From NCBI GenBank assembly GCA_902728285.1, contig CACVBU010001361.1, positions 496,001 through 560,000 on the forward strand: DNA of 64,000 bases, given 5' to 3'. Position 1 is the first letter of the stretch. Every line of letters starts with the position of its first letter. Shown here one piece after another: positions 1-25,558 of the stretch. The position numbers and the translations under genes are program-made. A model generated the notes under the pieces. It was not told where the DNA came from, searched no databases, and was given only the letters and a program-made list of their open reading frames with translations. Source of the DNA: Clytia hemisphaerica (Eukaryota > Cnidaria > Hydrozoa > Leptothecata > Clytiidae).

Positions 1-574
1 AATATAACTCAAATGTTCAAATACCAAAATCAATTTTTGGACTATGGTCAGAGCCGTTAAATTCCTATCTCCCTCTCAATACTAGAAAGAAATACTAGAA
101 ATACTAGAAACAATACTACAAAGAGAAATAATCCAGCTCCCTAGTCTTCCAACTGTAGAAATAAAAAATTAGAAGCGAAACCAATTGTTTACAGTGACCG
201 AGGAGGTGCAACCATGGTTTGCGCCGACGAGAGAAAATTTTGATTTTGACTCTTTCAAATCTGTTCAAATTACAAAAATCAATTTCCAAAAGAGTTATTT
301 TAAGGAATCTTTGAAATTTTATTGATGAACGGCCATTATTCCAAGAGCAAGACGCCCTGAAGCGATTTGAAAATTGGGGAACAGTCGATTTCTTAGGGCT
401 CATGCAAACATGAAATTAGTGACAAAAACTCAGCTAATGATAAAAGAATATGTTGCATTCGTTGCGACAGAATCACAACAGAAACAGGGAAATATGGAAT
501 TCTCTAAATGTTATAAAGGTTTATAGCGCCGCAGGCGGTTATTTACTTATTCTTACTTTTCGAATGTCTGGATA
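1..574. other. Unassigned AT-rich DNA
   Basis: Contains short repeats of ATACTAGAAA (near 81-115). A 95-residue minus frame (116-403) is open but low in conservation-like features; I see no supported gene. Confidence 0.5.
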
Positions 575-728
575 GTGCTCTTTTCAAGGTTTTTAACGAT
601 TTTTCAAGGTTTTCAAGGTTTTTCCCAGAAAATTGATAGTTTTCAAGGTTTTCAAGGTTGGGTGGTTCATTTTCAAGGTTTTCAAGGTTTTCAAGGTCCC
701 GTAGACACCCTGGTACGCCCCCCCCCTA
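575..728. repeat. TTTTCAAGG array ending in a C run
   Basis: About nine copies of TTTTCAAGG(T), alone or in doublets and triplets, lie between 575 and 698. They are followed by GTAGACACCCTGGTACG and ten C. The motif-plus-C-run layout matches the other G/C-run elements here; the opposite end was not found. Confidence 0.6.
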
Positions 729-871
729 TATATAATATATATTCATATAACTTTTTTTAAACTTTTAACAATCATGTCATAGTGCGGGCGGGGTCGATAA
801 TCGAAAACAGTCTCATCATTAGGGGGATAAAAAAACAACAAGAAAGAAGTAAAAAAACATACCCTCATGGG

Positions 872-1060
872 AACGCTCGGTATTCCACTCAAATTCAATG
901 CCATTTTATTTTGAGAATCGTCTTTTCCCTCTTCTGTTTGGAAAGTATAATGTTTTAACTCTAATGAAATTGTTAATGAATAAATGATTATATTTCTAGC
1001 AGTGAAGGGCAGATCAAATGTCACGTTTTGATGAACTTGCTGAGTTTGTTGTCTGTTGTT
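872..1060 (-). other. Candidate coding exon of an unidentified gene
   Basis: The minus frame reads VTFDLPFTARNIIIYSLTIS and ends GIPSVPMR at a good donor (GTATGT, 870-865). Composition is protein-like and the frame is open, but no ATG opens it. I found no matching next exon before the window start, and the downstream DNA is repeat. Could be an internal exon of a gene running off the left edge. Confidence 0.3.
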
Positions 1061-1403
1061 CAGTTGTTGCAAGAGTCAAGTCATGAGACTGCTTACAAAT
1101 TTCGTGGAATCAGCACTTTTTTATGAGGCGCTTTTTACACTAAAACCGCCTAAACGCCCGAAAAAAACGCCATCACACGCCCTATTGCAACTTTCCATAC
1201 ACCGAGAGGGTCGCAAAAACACGAAAATGTAAATATCAATCTCTCATTAGTAGTCAGAGGGTGTGATTTTTAGAAAATCTGGGAAGTAAGGATGGCACCA
1301 GAAATTTTTGAAATATCAGTCACATTCAGGCAGGATCCGTAAATGATTGCAAAATTTGAAATAAGTCTTGCACCTGCATAAGGCAAGGATCAAGTAGTAA
1401 TGC

Positions 1404-1756
1404 GGGGGGGGGGGGGTACTAGGGTTGGTGAATGAGGGGTATGTGCGGACGGGACCTCCGAAAACCGACCCTTAGAGAGACTAAATTTTAGTGAAAAAGT
1501 GACCCTTAGAGAGACTTTTTCGAAAATTTTTCTCTGATTTTCAAAAATTTCCTACCCTTAGTGAGACTTTTTTGTAATTTTTTCTCTCAAAATCAAAATT
1601 TTTTTCTAAAAATCGTGATTTTTCCCACCCTTTGAGAGACTGCTTTGAAATTTCCTGATTTTTGTAACCCTTAGAGAGACTTTGAAAGGTGAAAAACCCG
1701 ACCCTTACCGTCCGCACATACCCAGCACCTATTTTTGCCTAAGTACCCCCCCCCCC
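1404..1756. mobile_element. G-run MITE with internal ACCCTTA(GAGAGACT) repeats, copy 1
   Basis: It starts with 13 G then TACTAGGG and ends CCTAAGTAC plus 11 C, so the termini are inverted. Next inwards is an inverted pair GGTATGTGCGGACGG / CCGTCCGCACATACC. Inside, ACCCTTAGAGAGACT or a one-base variant occurs five times (near 1470, 1502, 1553, 1629, 1669), plus ACCCTTACCGTCC at the inner right arm. No coding capacity. Confidence 0.75.
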
Positions 1757-2913
1757 GGGGAAGTAAGTAAATTAGTAGACCCTCTATAGGCCTGCGGTAA
1801 AATAAATAGCAACAAGAGGGTAGCATCGTTAATTTATCTCATGCACTAACTAACGAAATTTCTACGAGATCAAGCTTGTTCTCTAGTAGGCTGCTGACAT
1901 CCACAAACTGGTTCGTGTCCTTATATACTTATAAAAATCTCAAAACTTAATAAGTGGCAGGGGTATGGAATGAAAATGTCCTGGGTAAAAAAAATTTAAA
2001 AGGAGGCTAGAATTACAGCAGAATTAGGGCAAAATAAGAGGAAACTTTCAAAAACATTTTTCCAAAATTAATAAGCCGGAAGGGGGAGTTAGAATAAAAA
2101 TGTCCTAAGTGGAAATTTTTGAAAAAATTAATTTTTAGCGGTGGGACACTTATTAGGTACCAGAGAGTACGTGCTCTAAAGTAAAATGCGGTTTGTAGAG
2201 GTCTGCGATTCAGACTAGATCTCTGACGTCTATCAGTAATGTAAATAAAACCTGTGATACAAGGCGACGAGGTTGGCTTGAGATTTGTCCCCTGTCAAGC
2301 ACTAATGATGGCGCATTTGTTTAATCTCGGTTCTCTTTAATTTAGCGCGAAAAACCAACCCTTATGGTGCATTTTCTTGAAGATTTTTGATCATGTTAGG
2401 GCAAAATATGGTCAAATTTTCCGAATTTAACATCCTTTTTGCTCATTTCGACCCTTACACAGTGCACTTTGGGAGGCTTGGAAAAAGGACAGGAAAAAGG
2501 TCAATTATCTGAGTGCTATTCAGTCTCTTTATCCTTCGGCGAACGGACGAGAATTAATGTTAACAGTGATTCAACAATTTAACGAAACAGAAAATATAAA
2601 TGTTTTCTTTTTCAAAAAATAAAAAACCGCACAAAAGGTACTGGAAATACACAAGTAATAAATTTTTGTCATAAAAATCCCATCATTTTTCTCTTTACTT
2701 ACAAGATTAAAAATATTTACTAAAGGTGGGAATTTATTTGTAAAACAATATAACCAAAATCGTTCTAAAAGCTCTTCAATCTCCAAGTAAAAGAAGATAA
2801 CCAGCAATATTGGCTCACTGCATTTTCTATCAGAGCTCTAACAAAACGCCGAAGCACATCCATTCATTCATTGGAACCGTAACTCCTTCTCCATCATATG
2901 AAAATCTAACTTT
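1757..2913. other. 3' flank of WDR33
   Basis: No gene is recognisable. TTTATT at 2733-2738 (AATAAA on the minus strand, about 180 bp after the WDR33 stop) is the best poly(A) signal candidate. A partial ACCCTTA element sits at 2340-2475. Confidence 0.4.
2340..2475. repeat. Partial ACCCTTA repeat element
   Basis: CAACCCTTATGGTGCATTTT and CGACCCTTACACAGTGCACT are about 90 bp apart, matching the CAGTGCAC subtype at 10960-11245. No termini visible. Confidence 0.45.
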
Positions 2914-17673
<14,760 letters not shown>

Positions 17674-18106
17674 GTCAAGTTTTAGGGTAAAAAACTGAAG
17701 ATTCTCAAGTTGTGGATAGTTGCATTTATGAGTATATTTTTTGTCTAAAAATGAGAATAGTTTACTATATATATGAATACAAAATTAGGTATACTTATAT
17801 ATAAAGAAACCAGATACAGATTTCAGATAAAGGTGGCATAAAGAAAAACAATTGAATTTAAGTTAATTAATCTGAATTAAAAATTCAAATTTAAAATTGA
17901 AAATAAAACAATTTCAACTGATTTCCCAAAAAAACAAAGAACCTTAATAAATTCAAATTTAATCTATTACAAAGTTGATATAAAAGCCGATCAATCAAGA
18001 TAAATTTAGATATTACATTGGTTAAAATAACTTAAATAATTGTGCAAAATATACAAAAATAAAATTGTGTGATTTCAATTCGAGAATGAATGTAAAATAA
18101 CCAGGA
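17674..18106. other. WDR33 promoter/5' region and ALPH 3' flank
   Basis: 433 bp, very A/T-rich, with TTAATTAATC and AATTTAA runs. No CpG-rich tract and no repeat seen. It must hold the ALPH 3' end and WDR33 promoter. Confidence 0.4.
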
Positions 18107-18955
18107 TTAACCAGTTGGTTTCTGGTAAACACTTTTAGCTTGCACTTGGATAATTTCTTTTGTTCCATCTTTATCCAAAAGTAAGCCTGTTAATTGGTTA
18201 CCATAAACACAGCCTGTATCTAGCCCAGTTGCGAATTCGTAACTTTGAAACTTTCGTCTAGCATCATGGCCAAAATAGATATGCTCTGGTCCTGGCCATA
18301 ATGATGCCCAAGGTTTACCTTGGTCAAGGGATTCTGCTGACTGGTAATTTTCTGCATCCAATTCAACAATGTTTCTCATCAAAATCATATCTTTGATACT
18401 TTGATTCTCTAAATCAACTTTTGGTAAAAGACCTGCGTGTACTACAATTGCATTGAAATCTGGAAAACTTAATGTGTATGGTAATTCCTTTAAATAATCA
18501 ATGTCATCACAATTTAAACCTTTAACCCACTGCCACCGGGCTGGCGGATCATAATCATTATGTTTTTCAATCATGAGTACTTCTCTCAGTGCAGCTGCAT
18601 CATGGTTTCCTTTGACTGCAAAATGCTCTAAATTTCTAACATATTGAAGTGAGCCAACATTCTCAGGTCCTTTGTTTACAAGATCTCCAACAAAAATAGG
18701 TAGGTATTCCTCAGTTGAAAAGCGTTCGTTTACTTTTTGGAGTAGTTCTTTCAATTCATCTAAACATCCATGAACATCACCAATAAAAAATAACTTTCTG
18801 TCTCTGACAACCTCGTTGCTAAGGACAATATGAGATGTTTTAGGAAGGGGTATAATTAGCTTCTTTACATCATAACTTTTGCTTGAGGAATGTCTGATAA
18901 TGATTCGTGAAAATTGAGACAGTAGGGAAATAAAGGATGGTACCAAAGCAGCCAT
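18107..18955 (-). CDS. ApaH-like phosphatase (ALPH), single exon
   Basis: Single exon, 282 aa, ATG at 18955. All metal- and substrate-site motifs of the PPP/ApaH fold are present: GDVHG (59-63), GDLVNKGP (90-97, the ApaH form of the second motif rather than GDYVDRG), GNHD (116-119), HAGLLP (173-178) and FGHDAR (228-233). Bacterial ApaH splits diadenosine tetraphosphate symmetrically. The eukaryotic ALPH relatives, patchily distributed and absent from vertebrates, include the trypanosome mRNA decapping enzyme ALPH1. Residues 1-25 are hydrophobic and Arg/Ser-rich without acidic residues, which could be a mitochondrial or membrane-associating leader (inference). It lies 434 bp upstream of WDR33 in the same orientation; no shared promoter is evident. 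Lack of introns in an intron-rich region could mean a retrocopy or transfer origin, but codon use looks host-like. Substrate (Ap4A or capped RNA) cannot be read from sequence. Confidence 0.9.
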   Translation of the reverse strand: MAALVPSFISLLSQFSRIIIRHSSSKSYDVKKLIIPLPKTSHIVLSNEVVRDRKLFFIGDVHGCLDELKELLQKVNERFSTEEYLPIFVGDLVNKGPENVGSLQYVRNLEHFAVKGNHDAAALREVLMIEKHNDYDPPARWQWVKGLNCDDIDYLKELPYTLSFPDFNAIVVHAGLLPKVDLENQSIKDMILMRNIVELDAENYQSAESLDQGKPWASLWPGPEHIYFGHDARRKFQSYEFATGLDTGCVYGNQLTGLLLDKDGTKEIIQVQAKSVYQKPTG

Positions 18956-19328
18956 TGTAAGTTTGAACTAATGAAAGCTAAAAAAGACATTTCACAAAAA
19001 GTTCATACAAAAAAGTCCCCCCTGCCACCACGCTGCTGGCTAGAAATAAATAAAAAGAAGGAAGTGTGTGAGTCATTTAAATACGACTGAAAAAGAATTA
19101 AAATATAGTTGAACAGTGAAAAAAAATGCAGCTATTATTGTTTGGTTTGACAAAGAATTAATAAATATAATTAATATTTTTGGCGAGCGGTAATTAAAAC
19201 AGTACCCAATACCTTAATAAACAGCAAATTTATATCAGTTTTTCATACTGAACATTAGACAAATAAGCTCCTCATTAAAAAAAGGCTTTTTGTAATAGAG
19301 TAAACAAGAACAATGACCCTGAATATGT

Positions 19329-21097
19329 AGTGCTGCAAATAAGGAAATGTAGGTTGCCCGTAATTTTTACGAGCATAGCAAGTAAATTTTGAGCAGGGGG
19401 GTCTGGGGGCGCTCTAAGCCCCCCAGCGGGGGTTCTAGGGGGAGGAGCCCCCTTAGAAAATTTTGGAGTCTGAAATGACCCTTACATTGGCTAAACACCT
19501 ATTTTAATTTAAAATCTGTTCCTCTTTTATAGCGGTATTAAGCATCTAGATGGGTTGTAGAGCACTTTTTTTATGCTGCTGTCAGTCAGTGTTTCTTTAA
19601 TCAAAATATTTTCAGGCATGCCAAAGCTATTCACTACCTAGAAAGTAATAATATTGTCTATAGTATTGTTAGGTGCCAAACTGCACACAAGTAGGGTAGT
19701 GTTTGTAACGAAGAAATTTAGATAGGTCAGCTATCTTTCAGTGATTCAAGCGTTCAAACTGTAAAATAAAATAATGAAAAACATAAAGAAACTAGAAAGA
19801 AAATGTGAACAAAACTAAGTTCTAAAGCTAGAGTGAGACTCGTACGAGTGAAATGATTAAGTCCAGATCCTATAGAAGGCATCTGACAAATGTGTATAAA
19901 TATCAGTCATGAAATAATTTTGAGATGCCATGTTCCTAAAAATATATATAAAAGAATTTAAACAGCATGTAGGAGGGAGAAAGAGAGGGAAAACAAATAA
20001 AAAGAAAATCTCTTTGAGAGGCGTCAACAACAGATTCATACAAAAGCGATGTGCAAAAAAGTGTGTTTATTGACGTCATAAATATTAGACGCAATCAGGT
20101 ATTAAGGGGAGTTTCTAAACATCGACCAGAAATGGCGACCACGACCGGCGACCAGATAAATTTGGATTATTGAGTTTATCTGCTCTCTCTCCACCGTAGA
20201 GAATGTTTAAATCAAGTCCTCAGAATACTTAAAAGTGACCATTGAAGTAACCAGTCATTTTCTTGACAAAGTGACAGGGTCATTAAGTATGATGTTTGTA
20301 AGCTTTGTTACACCAAATATTTTAATTATGCTGAATGAGATGCCTTTAGTATGAATAGATAGAACTTGTCAGTAGGAAAAAATTGGGAAGGCCAGTTTTA
20401 GAGATATGAATCTAATCAATTATTCTATTGTCTTTATGCTGACAAAATGTCTAATTTCGACAGAAATAACAATCTGATGATGAAATACAAAGCTTCTCAA
20501 ACCATTTTCAACAAATTTTGTGCCACTAATTATTTTGATGCCAATAATACAAAAGGATAGAAATTGACACCATAATCAAGCTCCAAGAGTGTCGAAATGG
20601 TTGTTTTACGTATTTGGCACATGGCTTTAAATAGATGAGACAGGGGTGAGCTTATTCTTCAATATGATATATTATTCAAATGATTAGGAGAGACTGTATT
20701 CACTTCATTGTAATATATAAGGACACTCTACGTTGGAGAAAGAGAAAAAACTCGATAACCCAGATGTATCTGGTTGCTGGTCGTGTTCGCCGGTCGTGGT
20801 CGTCATTTCTGGTCGGCGTTTAGAAACTCCCAGTATTAAGAACTTTTTTATAAGAAAGAACTTTTTTGTTATGAAAATAGCCAAGGTTGTAAATACGAAG
20901 GAACCAACTTTTTAGAGCAGTTCTTATAATTATAGTTGGTAAGTATGAGAACTAAAGAAATGTAATTAAATGATTAAAAATACGAAAGAAGCCTATAAAT
21001 TTTAACCGGACAAAGTGAAAAAGTAAGCTTCAGAATGACCGGTAGAAACTACGAAATGACCGGTAATTACCGGTCACCTGCCGTTATTTGCAGCACT
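19329..21097. mobile_element. hAT-like element (AGTGCTGCAAATA termini), copy 1, with a nested second element
   Basis: AGTGCTGCAAATAA at 19329 is mirrored by TTATTTGCAGCACT ending 21097. GAATATGT (19321-19328) and GAATATGG (21098-21105) form an 8-bp target duplication with one mismatch. Both subterminal regions align to the short copy at 60655-60958 in reverse orientation, including the palindrome ACCGGTAATTACCGGT at the right end. It is enlarged by the nested element at 20107-20832 and by G/C-run sequence near 19398-19450. No transposase frame. Confidence 0.75.
20107..20832. mobile_element. Second hAT-like MITE nested in the first
   Basis: GGGAGTTTCTAAAC at 20107 is mirrored at 20818-20831, and homology continues inward through GACCAGAAATG and CGACCACGACCGGCG, about 45 bp of TIR. 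GTATTAAG occurs at 20099-20106 and 20833-20840, an exact 8-bp TSD. No coding sequence. Confidence 0.85.
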
Positions 21098-21105
21098 GAA
21101 TATGG

Positions 21106-23719
21106 AAGATGGAAAGGTGAAAATTTCTATAAGGTCTCTATAGCTACACAAAAGCAATTGAAATTCCTGGATTTCCAATACAAAATCAATTTTTAGTGGA
21201 AAAATTAACATTTTGACAAATTCTATGGAATTTCAGATTTTTATGTCCATAAACAAACTCAATAAAGTGAACAAATTACGAGTGTATAATTTGCCGTGCC
21301 ATCAAGGTCATGTGCTCCATCATGATGTCGCTAATTTATTTTTATCATTTTCCAGGAGGGAGGGTTTGGGAAAGTTGAAAATGGTACCAAGATTTAGCTA
21401 ATGAAAGCCGCCATTTGTATTACAAACCTTGATAGCCCCACAGCTTGCTATCCATTGCAATTTAAAGTTAACGATAAATTTCTTTGATCTTTGACTATTT
21501 TCTTTTGCTCAATCAGTTAGTGGAAGTGCCTCATTTTAAGCATGTTCAAAGTTCACAATAAAGACTTTCTTTTTATTCTTTTTTGTTACGGAAACCAAAC
21601 GAGTGAGAACAACTAAAAGTCTGACGCGATCTTTATTAAGATAAAAATGACATACTGTACTGTTTAACAACATTTTTCTACGTCATTTTTTTGAAGCCTC
21701 TCTGTAGGAGAATGTGTCTTTCTATAAGGAATTTTATAACACTTCATGGCAGATTAAAAAGACGATCAGAAAACAAAAGCTTCTTTGTTTTTCATTTTCG
21801 CATTTATGGGGAAGAATGAAATTTTCAGAAGATGCTTTATTCAATATGAAGATTATTCCCATTTCCTTAAAATCGCGATTCCCCATGGTTGCGAAATGGT
21901 GGCTATGGGTAATTCCTTTGTTCTTTTGCTATTTTGTTTATTCTATGTGACGTAAGGACGCTTCACAAATTGAAGTACTTCCACTAACTGTTAATACAGC
22001 AATTCTTTTACAAAAATCAAGCTCAAAATCCCACAGTTTAGCTGTATTGACTGGATTTCTGACAGTCTGGGAAATCCTTCTAATTGCAAGCTTAACTTTG
22101 GCGGGCGTAAACTACACGCTTATCATATTACACCCTGTGCAATTGCACGCTTAATTTTCTGCCCTGCTTGAGGAAGCTTGAGTGAAATAGTGGGGTTCAG
22201 TTTATTTGAAAACAAATGAAACTATGGTCAAACGGATGAAATTTGATTTTTGCATTGAAATCTATGTTGAATTTTGCGTAAAATAGTCCTGGCATATCCA
22301 ATTTTTTCCCGGTAAAACTTGAGGAAAATCGTTTGTTTTGAGCTCATACGATACTCACATTGAGTACGCAAAGCGATTCTAGCTTTACGATAGATCATCA
22401 GTGGATAGTATTCAATTATCATTATATACCTTTATTTTCATTCCTAGAACTTTTGCGAAAAAAGGAAAAATAGAAAAGTTGTATTTTTTACTGCTCGAGT
22501 GTGTCAATGAGCTGAATTTTCTGGTCTGTAAAATTTATCAAATTTTTCAAATTTTTCGATTTTCATAATGAAGAGTTTTGAGCTCAAATTTAAACGTATA
22601 AACAAGTTCAGAATATTGTGTAATTGATATAATGTGAAAATATAACCTTTTAACTGAAGTTTAGGGCAAACTCTTTTGTTAAAACTGTCAAAAACCACGA
22701 GTAAACGACCACTGAAGTAAGGTCCTAAAATTGCTGTTTATCAAAAAAAGCAACGATAGTTAAGGGTAAAAAACAACTGTTTAGGGTGGCCTGTGCATAG
22801 GGGCACCTGATCTAGGGTCAGGGCTAACCCACGTGGGCCGACCCACGGTTTGGTCCCCAATTTATCTGGCTTTCAAAAAAATCTAAAATGGCTTTTTGAT
22901 AGCCAATACAATCGCTGCATTTGCAGGTTTAGTGGGCCCCATTACTCTGCTAAAGAAGATTCATTGGATTCGAGGAAACATCAAAATTACAGACCAGACA
23001 AAGAATTACGTAATGCCCTCTGCAAGCCACTGTGACTGGCTGATCGGGAAAAAGACGCGGAATCTGATTGGCGTAGAAAAAAGTGAATTTTTTTTAAGAA
23101 GGAGGCGGGGAAGAAAAAACAGGCGAAATGTCCCAAAATGAACTTCAAAAATCAAGAAACTTGCAATAATTGAAAAGAAAGAAATGAATTTTATTCTTCT
23201 TGTGAAACATTTTATAGGTCATTCATAGGACAGGGATGTATCTAAACTAGAAGGACTAGATATCAGATTTAGAACAACAAAACAAGGTGACATTTTGATA
23301 CACAATGCACAATATATTTTAAACTTTCTGTTGCTCAGACATAAAAAATCCAGCAAAAAATGACTCCAAAACCATCTGAAATCCATTTTTTTCTACATCC
23401 CGAAGAAGAAAAAGGAAGAATATAAATAAATCTAATATAAATCAAGGTTTGTGTCTTCATTCCTTAGAGATAAAGAAGATACTTTCAGTGAGACAGGGAT
23501 GGTTAGCATAAATACCCATCTTTTACTTCCATTCTCTTTTTTATAGACCATGATAGCATAACATAGCATTTTAATCTACTTTCTGCCAGAACAGGGATAT
23601 TAAAAAATGAAAGAGCCTCAGCTCATGGTAGATTCGCTGGAGTTAGGTATTTGGTATTCGGGATTCGCATTCGGGATTCGTAAAAGCTCAATAAAACCTT
23701 AACGAAAAAAGATATTAAC
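21106..23719. other. Gene-poor stretch
   Basis: AT-rich. Only short frames are seen. One at 22896-23141 (IANTIAAFAGLVGPITLLKK) looks like a membrane segment but has no ATG and no splice partners. GTTAGTGGAAGT / ACTTCCACTAACTG at 21517 and 21975 are inverted and may bound a diverged element (about 470 bp). Confidence 0.4.
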
Positions 23720-24206
23720 TTGAAATAAAAAACGGATGCAAGTTCCATGTCAAGAAAGATATTCCAAAAAAGAAAAATTCAGAATATGAGCTTAGTTGTC
23801 ACATGACTACGGGAAATTCCCCTATTCGGGATTCAAATTATTTCAGTGACTTTTTTCAAAAGCTTACCAGTCATCAGGAAATGGTTGGATTGACTTCGAA
23901 TAACAAACGGATGCAAGTTCACATGTCAAGAAAAACATTCCAAAAAAGAAAATTCAGAATATGAGCTTAGTTGTCACGTGACTATGGGAAATTCCCCTAT
24001 TTTGGAGTTATTTCAATTTAGAGACCATTTTTAAAAAGCTTACCAGTCATCAGGAAATGGTTGGATTGACTTCAAATAAAAAACGGATGCAAGTTCACAT
24101 GTCAAGGAAGATATTCCAAAAAAAAAAATTCAGAATATGAGCTTAGTTGTCACGTGACTACGGGAAATTCCCCTATTCGGGATTCAAATTATTTCAGGGA
24201 CTTTTT
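23720..24206 (+). repeat. Tandem array, period about 175 bp, 2.7 copies
   Basis: AACGGATGCAAGTTC, ATTCAGAATATGAGCTTAGT and GGGAAATTCCCCTATT recur at 175-176 bp intervals (CTTAGTTGTCAC at 23791, 23966, 24142). Each unit contains the palindrome GGGAAATTCCC. Units differ by about 5-10%. Confidence 0.85.
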
Positions 24207-24235
24207 TCACACACACACAATATGGTCCATTTGTT

Positions 24236-24565
24236 TCACAATTTGAAAATATGTAAAAATTCTTCGACGGTTTTCCCATAATTCATAAAACAGTCCGGAA
24301 ACTTCGAAAAACATTTGACAACTTGCTTCTTCAAGAAAGCATTTGAAGCTCCCTGGTTTCGCATTCGAATGAAAAGCTCAGTGACTCTAGGAGTCATATC
24401 TTCAAACATGAGTGTGCTACGTGCTATCCTTAAAATTTCTGAAAAGATGGATCCATAAAAAATGCACGATGGGATGTTACTGTCGGCATGTGGCATCCTT
24501 ACAATGAAGAAGGGAAAAGGCATCTCTCTTATCAAAAAGTTTGTATCTAAAAATATTGTTTTCAA
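24236..24565 (-). pseudogene. Fragment resembling the C-terminal part of a retroelement RT
   Basis: 109 residues are open without an ATG. The stretch FLDTNFLIREMPFPFF, then PHADSNIPSCIFYGS, EILRIARST, FEDM, and LFIRMRNQGASNAFLKKQVV resembles the region after the RT palm in Penelope-like and related elements, where a 'YLD-N' strand precedes 'SxxPxxIxxSQxLRIxRxxS'. The first residues can be read as that D-N strand with part of the linker lost. No upstream RT motif was found. It adjoins the 175-bp tandem array. The class is uncertain; it is unlikely to be a host gene. Confidence 0.45.
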
Positions 24566-24784
24566 CAGTGATATCTAAATCTAAAAACGATGCATGGACG
24601 CTAGAAATCGCTCACAAAAATTGACAATAATAAAAATTTTGAGCAAAGGAAACGTCATCAAAACAAAAAGTAAGAAGAATTTACCGACTCTCCGACTCAA
24701 TTTTACTCAATTTTCAGGAGTCGGTCGGGCGACGCAAAACGAAGATATTTGTGATTGCCGCCTAATGTCAAGATTTCAATTAAT

Positions 24785-25075
24785 GCCAGACGTTAATAAT
24801 CGCTAATCGATAAAATTGATTATCGATTAAAATCGATAGCTAATCGATAATTAATCGATTGATTAAATATCGATTAAAAACGATAATCGATAGCTAATTG
24901 ATGCTTACAATTTTTTAGCACTCAATTAAATTATCACCATAGATTTTTTTAATCGATAATTTATTGATTTACAGTGTTAATAATTGATAATATCGATGAA
25001 ACTTGGATCGATATCTAATTGAAATAATCAATATCTTATATCTGATCGATATCGATACTCACAATTTTTTAGGCG
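24785..25075. repeat. ATCGAT-rich tract in two diverged halves
   Basis: About 20 AATCGAT/ATCGATT motifs and overlapping palindromes lie in 290 bp. Each half ends similarly (ACAATTTTTTAGCACTCAAT near 24908; ACAATTTTTTAGGCGCTGCA near 25060), suggesting an old duplication. No gene. Confidence 0.7.
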
Positions 25076-25267
25076 CTGCAATATAAAAAATTTTGGAATT
25101 TGAGTTATTTTTTCATCTGAAAATTCCTGTCATCCCTCCCCCCCCCACATACACTAAGATTTTTCTGGAAGAGCCCATTTTCCAAACACTCAAGAAAGAG
25201 ATTTACTCCAGAAGCTTTCTACCTATACCTTTTTACCTTTGTTTCTTTTGATCATGATCTTCAACGA

Positions 25268-25558
25268 TACCAAGCGGGGAGAGGATAATTACAAGGTCTC
25301 AAAAGAAGGTTGTCTATTGCTCATTCCGACATTTTAAATTTTCCGGGGGTTTTGTTGTTTGGAATTGATTAACTAACAGTTAGGTAGGGTCAGGGTTGCT
25401 AGTAACGGCTTGTCACTGTGCCGGGTGCATACTCGGCGCCTTGGGCCCCGCAGGGTTGCTAGTAACGGCTCGAATTTCAGTCAGTTTATAAGTTGATGTC
25501 GGAATGAGCGCTAGACAACCTTCTTTTGAGACCTTGTAATTATCCTCTCCCCTGGTAC
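25268..25558. mobile_element. Long-TIR MITE with internal direct repeat
   Basis: GGGGAGAGGATAATTACAAG near 25276 starts an arm of about 53 bp that is nearly perfectly inverted at 25497-25552 (ends CTCTCCCC). The loop carries CAGGGTTGCTAGTAACGGCT twice (25391-25410, 25451-25470). Confidence 0.75.

Noticed and set aside
22896-23141. Hydrophobic frame IANTIAAFAGLVGP
   Set aside because: No ATG, no convincing splice partners and no recognised family; recorded only in the stretch description.
23791-24206. CRISPR-like regular repeats
   Set aside because: Units are about 175 bp and contiguous in a eukaryotic setting; an ordinary tandem array.
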